Below, one piece after another: positions 52,303-54,331 of a stretch of 54,331 bases of DNA. The notes below the pieces were generated by a model. It saw only the letters and a program-made list of their open reading frames with translations, was not told the origin of the DNA and did no database searches. The DNA comes from Candidatus Gastranaerophilales bacterium (lineage in GTDB: Bacteria; Cyanobacteriota; Vampirovibrionia; Gastranaerophilales; Gastranaerophilaceae): contig CALVEA010000013.1 of assembly GCA_944326455.1 (NCBI GenBank), positions 1 to 54,331 on the forward strand, written 5' to 3'. The position numbers were made by a program, and so were the translations under genes. Within the stretch, counting starts at the first letter, position 1; the number at the start of each line of letters is the position of its first letter.

Positions 52303-54158
52303 TACCTAAGCTCCCCATCCTCAATATACAGTTCATCCAAATTATACACCAATCCGCTCAGAGGTGTCGGAAAAACATTTTTAAACTTTTTCCTGATAGC
52401 AGCAATTCTTATAGGAGAATACAGATAAATTATAGGTTTCTGGTTGTAAATAATTGTCTGATATCTGTCATATACAGGCTTTCTCTCTTCAAAAGTAAGC
52501 TTTTGTGCGCCCAGTTCAAAAATCTCATCTAACTCTTTTTCCCACTCGAGCCTGTCATCAACTTTATAATTCTGCGGTCGCTGGTTAAAAAGATGAAGAG
52601 GACCTGTTGATTTCCAGACATTTTTCCCGTCATTAGGCTCTAATGGAGAACCGGTCAGACCCATAATTGCCATATCCCAGTCGTTTGTGTTTGAAAGTTT
52701 ATTAACCAGAGTATTAAATTCAATAGGTTTAAAATTAACCTTCATTCCAAGGTCTTCTAAATCCTGTTTTATCATAACCCCGAGAGCTTCCCGTTCAAGA
52801 ACTCCGGCATTTGTATATAAATCAAACTCGACTCTGTTTCCGTCAGAATCGTATAAAATTCCGTTCTTATTATAAAACCCTGCTTTTTTAAGAGAATCTT
52901 CCGCAACTTTTTTGTCTTTCGGATGACCTTTTATATATTTATTCAGGTAAATTGAATTAAGACTTTCTGCAGTAAATAGCGGCTTTGCAACTCCTTTTGC
53001 AATATTTTGCACCATATTTTTTCTATCTACAGCCCAATCAACCGCAGCCCGAAAATCCCTGTTTGAGAACCATTTTTGTTTTATCGGATTTACATACCAT
53101 TTACCGTCACTATCTTTTCTGTTATTCAGGTTGAATAATAAAAACAGTGTCCCTGTATCCGGTCCGAGATTGTAAATTTTGTAATCAGAGTTTGGCTCTC
53201 TTAGCTTATACCGCGCAACATTCTCTCCTCTTATTGAAAGCAGGTCAAGCTCCCCGGCTTCAAATTTCAAAATCTCATTATTTGTGTCTCCGACTATCAT
53301 ATAAACGACCTTATCCAAATATGGAAGCCGTTCATTTTGGGTATTAATTTTATAATAGTCAGGATTTCTTACAAAAACTACTCTTTGTGCTGCAACATAT
53401 TCTTTTAGCTTAAATGCTCCGTTTGAAACTATTTCCTCCGGAGGTGTATTCGGGCTTAAGAATGCATTAAACTCGGATTCGCCTCTATCTGAATAAGGTT
53501 TAAAATAATGCTTTGGTACAATCGGGTTTGAAAGCTGTCTTAAGAACGGTGCAAAAGGTTTCGGGGTAGTAAACTTTACCATGTAATCATCAATCTTCTC
53601 AATTGAAGGGAGCTTCCCTTCAACCTTCATATTTTCCATAGAAGAAGGATTTCCAAGCCCTTTAAATATAATTTCCTGATAAGTATACATAACATCATCA
53701 GCTGTTATCGGCTTGCCGTCAGACCATTTGACACCGTGTCTTAAATGCACAATGTAATCATTTCCGTTCACCTCAAAATCTTTAGCAAGCAGCGGAATAA
53801 CTTCTCCGGTTCTCGGCTCAGTTGTTACAAGTCCGTCATAAAGCATGCCCGCCATTGAAGAAGATGTCGCATCTTTACTGTTACAAGGATTAAAAGTTTT
53901 AGGACCCTCGCCGATTGTAGAAAGAATAAGTTCTCCCCCGAATTTTCCTACAGGAGCCTGGGTCTGTAAAAAATCTATCCCGTTAATTGTAACATTTTTG
54001 TTTTTGTCTGGATAAATAATGTTTTCAATAGAACTATCAGGTAGTTTTTGAGGAAAGTGTCTCGGAACATCTCTTCTGATACAAGCCTTAAGACATAGTG
54101 CTGCAATCAGTAGAATAAAGATTAATCCCCATAACTTTCCCCAAATTTTATTTATCAT
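52302..54158 (-). CDS. Peptide ABC transporter substrate-binding protein
   Basis: This 618-residue SBP_bac_5 family protein has the usual core: LILSTIGEGPKTFNPCNSKDATSSS, YIVHLRHGVKWSDGKPITADDVMYTYQEI and LPYLDKVVYMIVGD. The N-terminus is hydrophobic and ends in LKAC (Cys26), a loose lipobox, so it may be a lipoprotein. It captures peptides or similar solutes in the periplasm for the two permeases that follow. The residues give no hint of the exact substrate. Confidence 0.92.
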   Translation of the reverse strand: MINKIWGKLWGLIFILLIAALCLKACIRRDVPRHFPQKLPDSSIENIIYPDKNKNVTINGIDFLQTQAPVGKFGGELILSTIGEGPKTFNPCNSKDATSSSMAGMLYDGLVTTEPRTGEVIPLLAKDFEVNGNDYIVHLRHGVKWSDGKPITADDVMYTYQEIIFKGLGNPSSMENMKVEGKLPSIEKIDDYMVKFTTPKPFAPFLRQLSNPIVPKHYFKPYSDRGESEFNAFLSPNTPPEEIVSNGAFKLKEYVAAQRVVFVRNPDYYKINTQNERLPYLDKVVYMIVGDTNNEILKFEAGELDLLSIRGENVARYKLREPNSDYKIYNLGPDTGTLFLLFNLNNRKDSDGKWYVNPIKQKWFSNRDFRAAVDWAVDRKNMVQNIAKGVAKPLFTAESLNSIYLNKYIKGHPKDKKVAEDSLKKAGFYNKNGILYDSDGNRVEFDLYTNAGVLEREALGVMIKQDLEDLGMKVNFKPIEFNTLVNKLSNTNDWDMAIMGLTGSPLEPNDGKNVWKSTGPLHLFNQRPQNYKVDDRLEWEKELDEIFELGAQKLTFEERKPVYDRYQTIIYNQKPIIYLYSPIRIAAIRKKFKNVFPTPLSGLVYNLDELYIEDGELR

Positions 54159-54265
54159 ATTTCTCCCTTATATCTACCACACAAGAATACCACATTATCT
54201 AAAAATTTACTTAATCCTCATGGATAGAATTATGTAACGAAATGTAACGATTTGAGTCAAAAAGT

Positions 54266-54293
54266 TAAAGATTTAGGTAAAAAATGCCGTAAC
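54266..54293 (+). promoter_or_regulatory. Possible second sigma-28-like promoter
   Basis: TAAAGATT (54266-54273) and GCCGTAAC (54286-54293) are separated by 12 bases, one more than the consensus. They lie about 35 bases before an ATG at 54328. The match is weaker than at 47908. Confidence 0.4.
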
Positions 54294-54327
54294 TATGAGT
54301 AAGGGACAACTTTAAGGACGATTTAAA

Positions 54328-54331
54328 ATGG
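54328..54331 (+). CDS. Start of an unknown gene cut by the window edge
   Basis: AAGGA lies nine bases before an ATG at the last four bases. Only ATGG is visible, so nothing can be said about the product. Its upstream region holds the sigma-28-like element. Confidence 0.35.

Overview
The window is AT-rich, gene-dense bacterial DNA from a motile organism. It best fits a non-photosynthetic relative of the cyanobacteria (Vampirovibrionia/'Melainabacteria', probably the gut order Gastranaerophilales). The reasons are a Ycf45-like AAA+R3H ATPase, a cyanobacterial-style DSHCT-type Ski2-like helicase, FolE2, flagellar export genes and DUF475/AGCS/HD-GYP proteins, with no photosynthesis gene. This placement is inferred from gene content and was not tested by phylogeny. 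I see no rRNA, tRNA, CRISPR array or intact insertion sequence.

Layout. 0-8.2 kb: folE2, aroQ, a Ski2-like helicase, two members of an unrecognised small family with a duplicated RWYDxD motif, a YD-repeat protein, an OmpR-type regulator, rmuC and a Bax-inhibitor-1 protein. 8.3-11 kb: a lipid-type ABC exporter, a 49-codon ORF and a GT2 glycosyltransferase. 11-16 kb: a signalling operon of a GAF/HD-GYP protein, an exported TPR protein, two LuxR-type response regulators and a pentapeptide-repeat protein. 16-17 kb: a GNAT-like protein and rpmB. 17-27 kb (minus strand): fliP-fliQ-fliR-flhB-flhA, then a PilZ protein, a small membrane protein and leuS, with the Ycf45-like ATPase just upstream. 27-33 kb: glmU, an alanine/glycine:Na+ symporter, a LeuA/NifV-family synthase and a secreted protein. 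33-39 kb: a DUF475 membrane protein, a CCA-type nucleotidyltransferase and a set of surface-glycan transferases ending in a RgpF-like gene. 39-42 kb: an orphan DNA methyltransferase, a YggU protein, the third RWYD protein, an antiporter and a coiled-coil protein. 42-47.8 kb (minus): isochorismatase-like hydrolase, degenerate receiver/GGDEF-like protein, HDOD protein, ftsX, ftsE and a half-transketolase. 48-49.6 kb: a 548-residue glycine-zipper/coiled-coil protein. 49.6-50.26 kb is the only long stretch without an intact gene; it holds a strong palindrome, a REP-like element, a DUF559 nuclease pseudogene and a MITE-like inverted-repeat element. 50.2-54.2 kb (minus): a peptide-type ABC importer (binding protein plus two permeases, no ATPases here).

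The most interesting signals are these. (1) A near-perfect flagellar sigma-28 promoter (TAAAGTTT-N11-GCCGTTAA) drives the 548-residue protein, which has no signal peptide, a glycine-zipper membrane segment, 18-21-residue helical repeats and a CxCxC tail; it may be a late flagellar-regulon product and perhaps an export substrate of the flagellar type III apparatus encoded 23 kb away. (2) There is a paralogous family of small proteins with a duplicated RWYDxD motif at three loci. (3) A 19-base motif, identical at two loci and recognisable at a third, lies 20-22 bases before the start codons of three small, unrecognised helical proteins, which suggests a co-regulated set.
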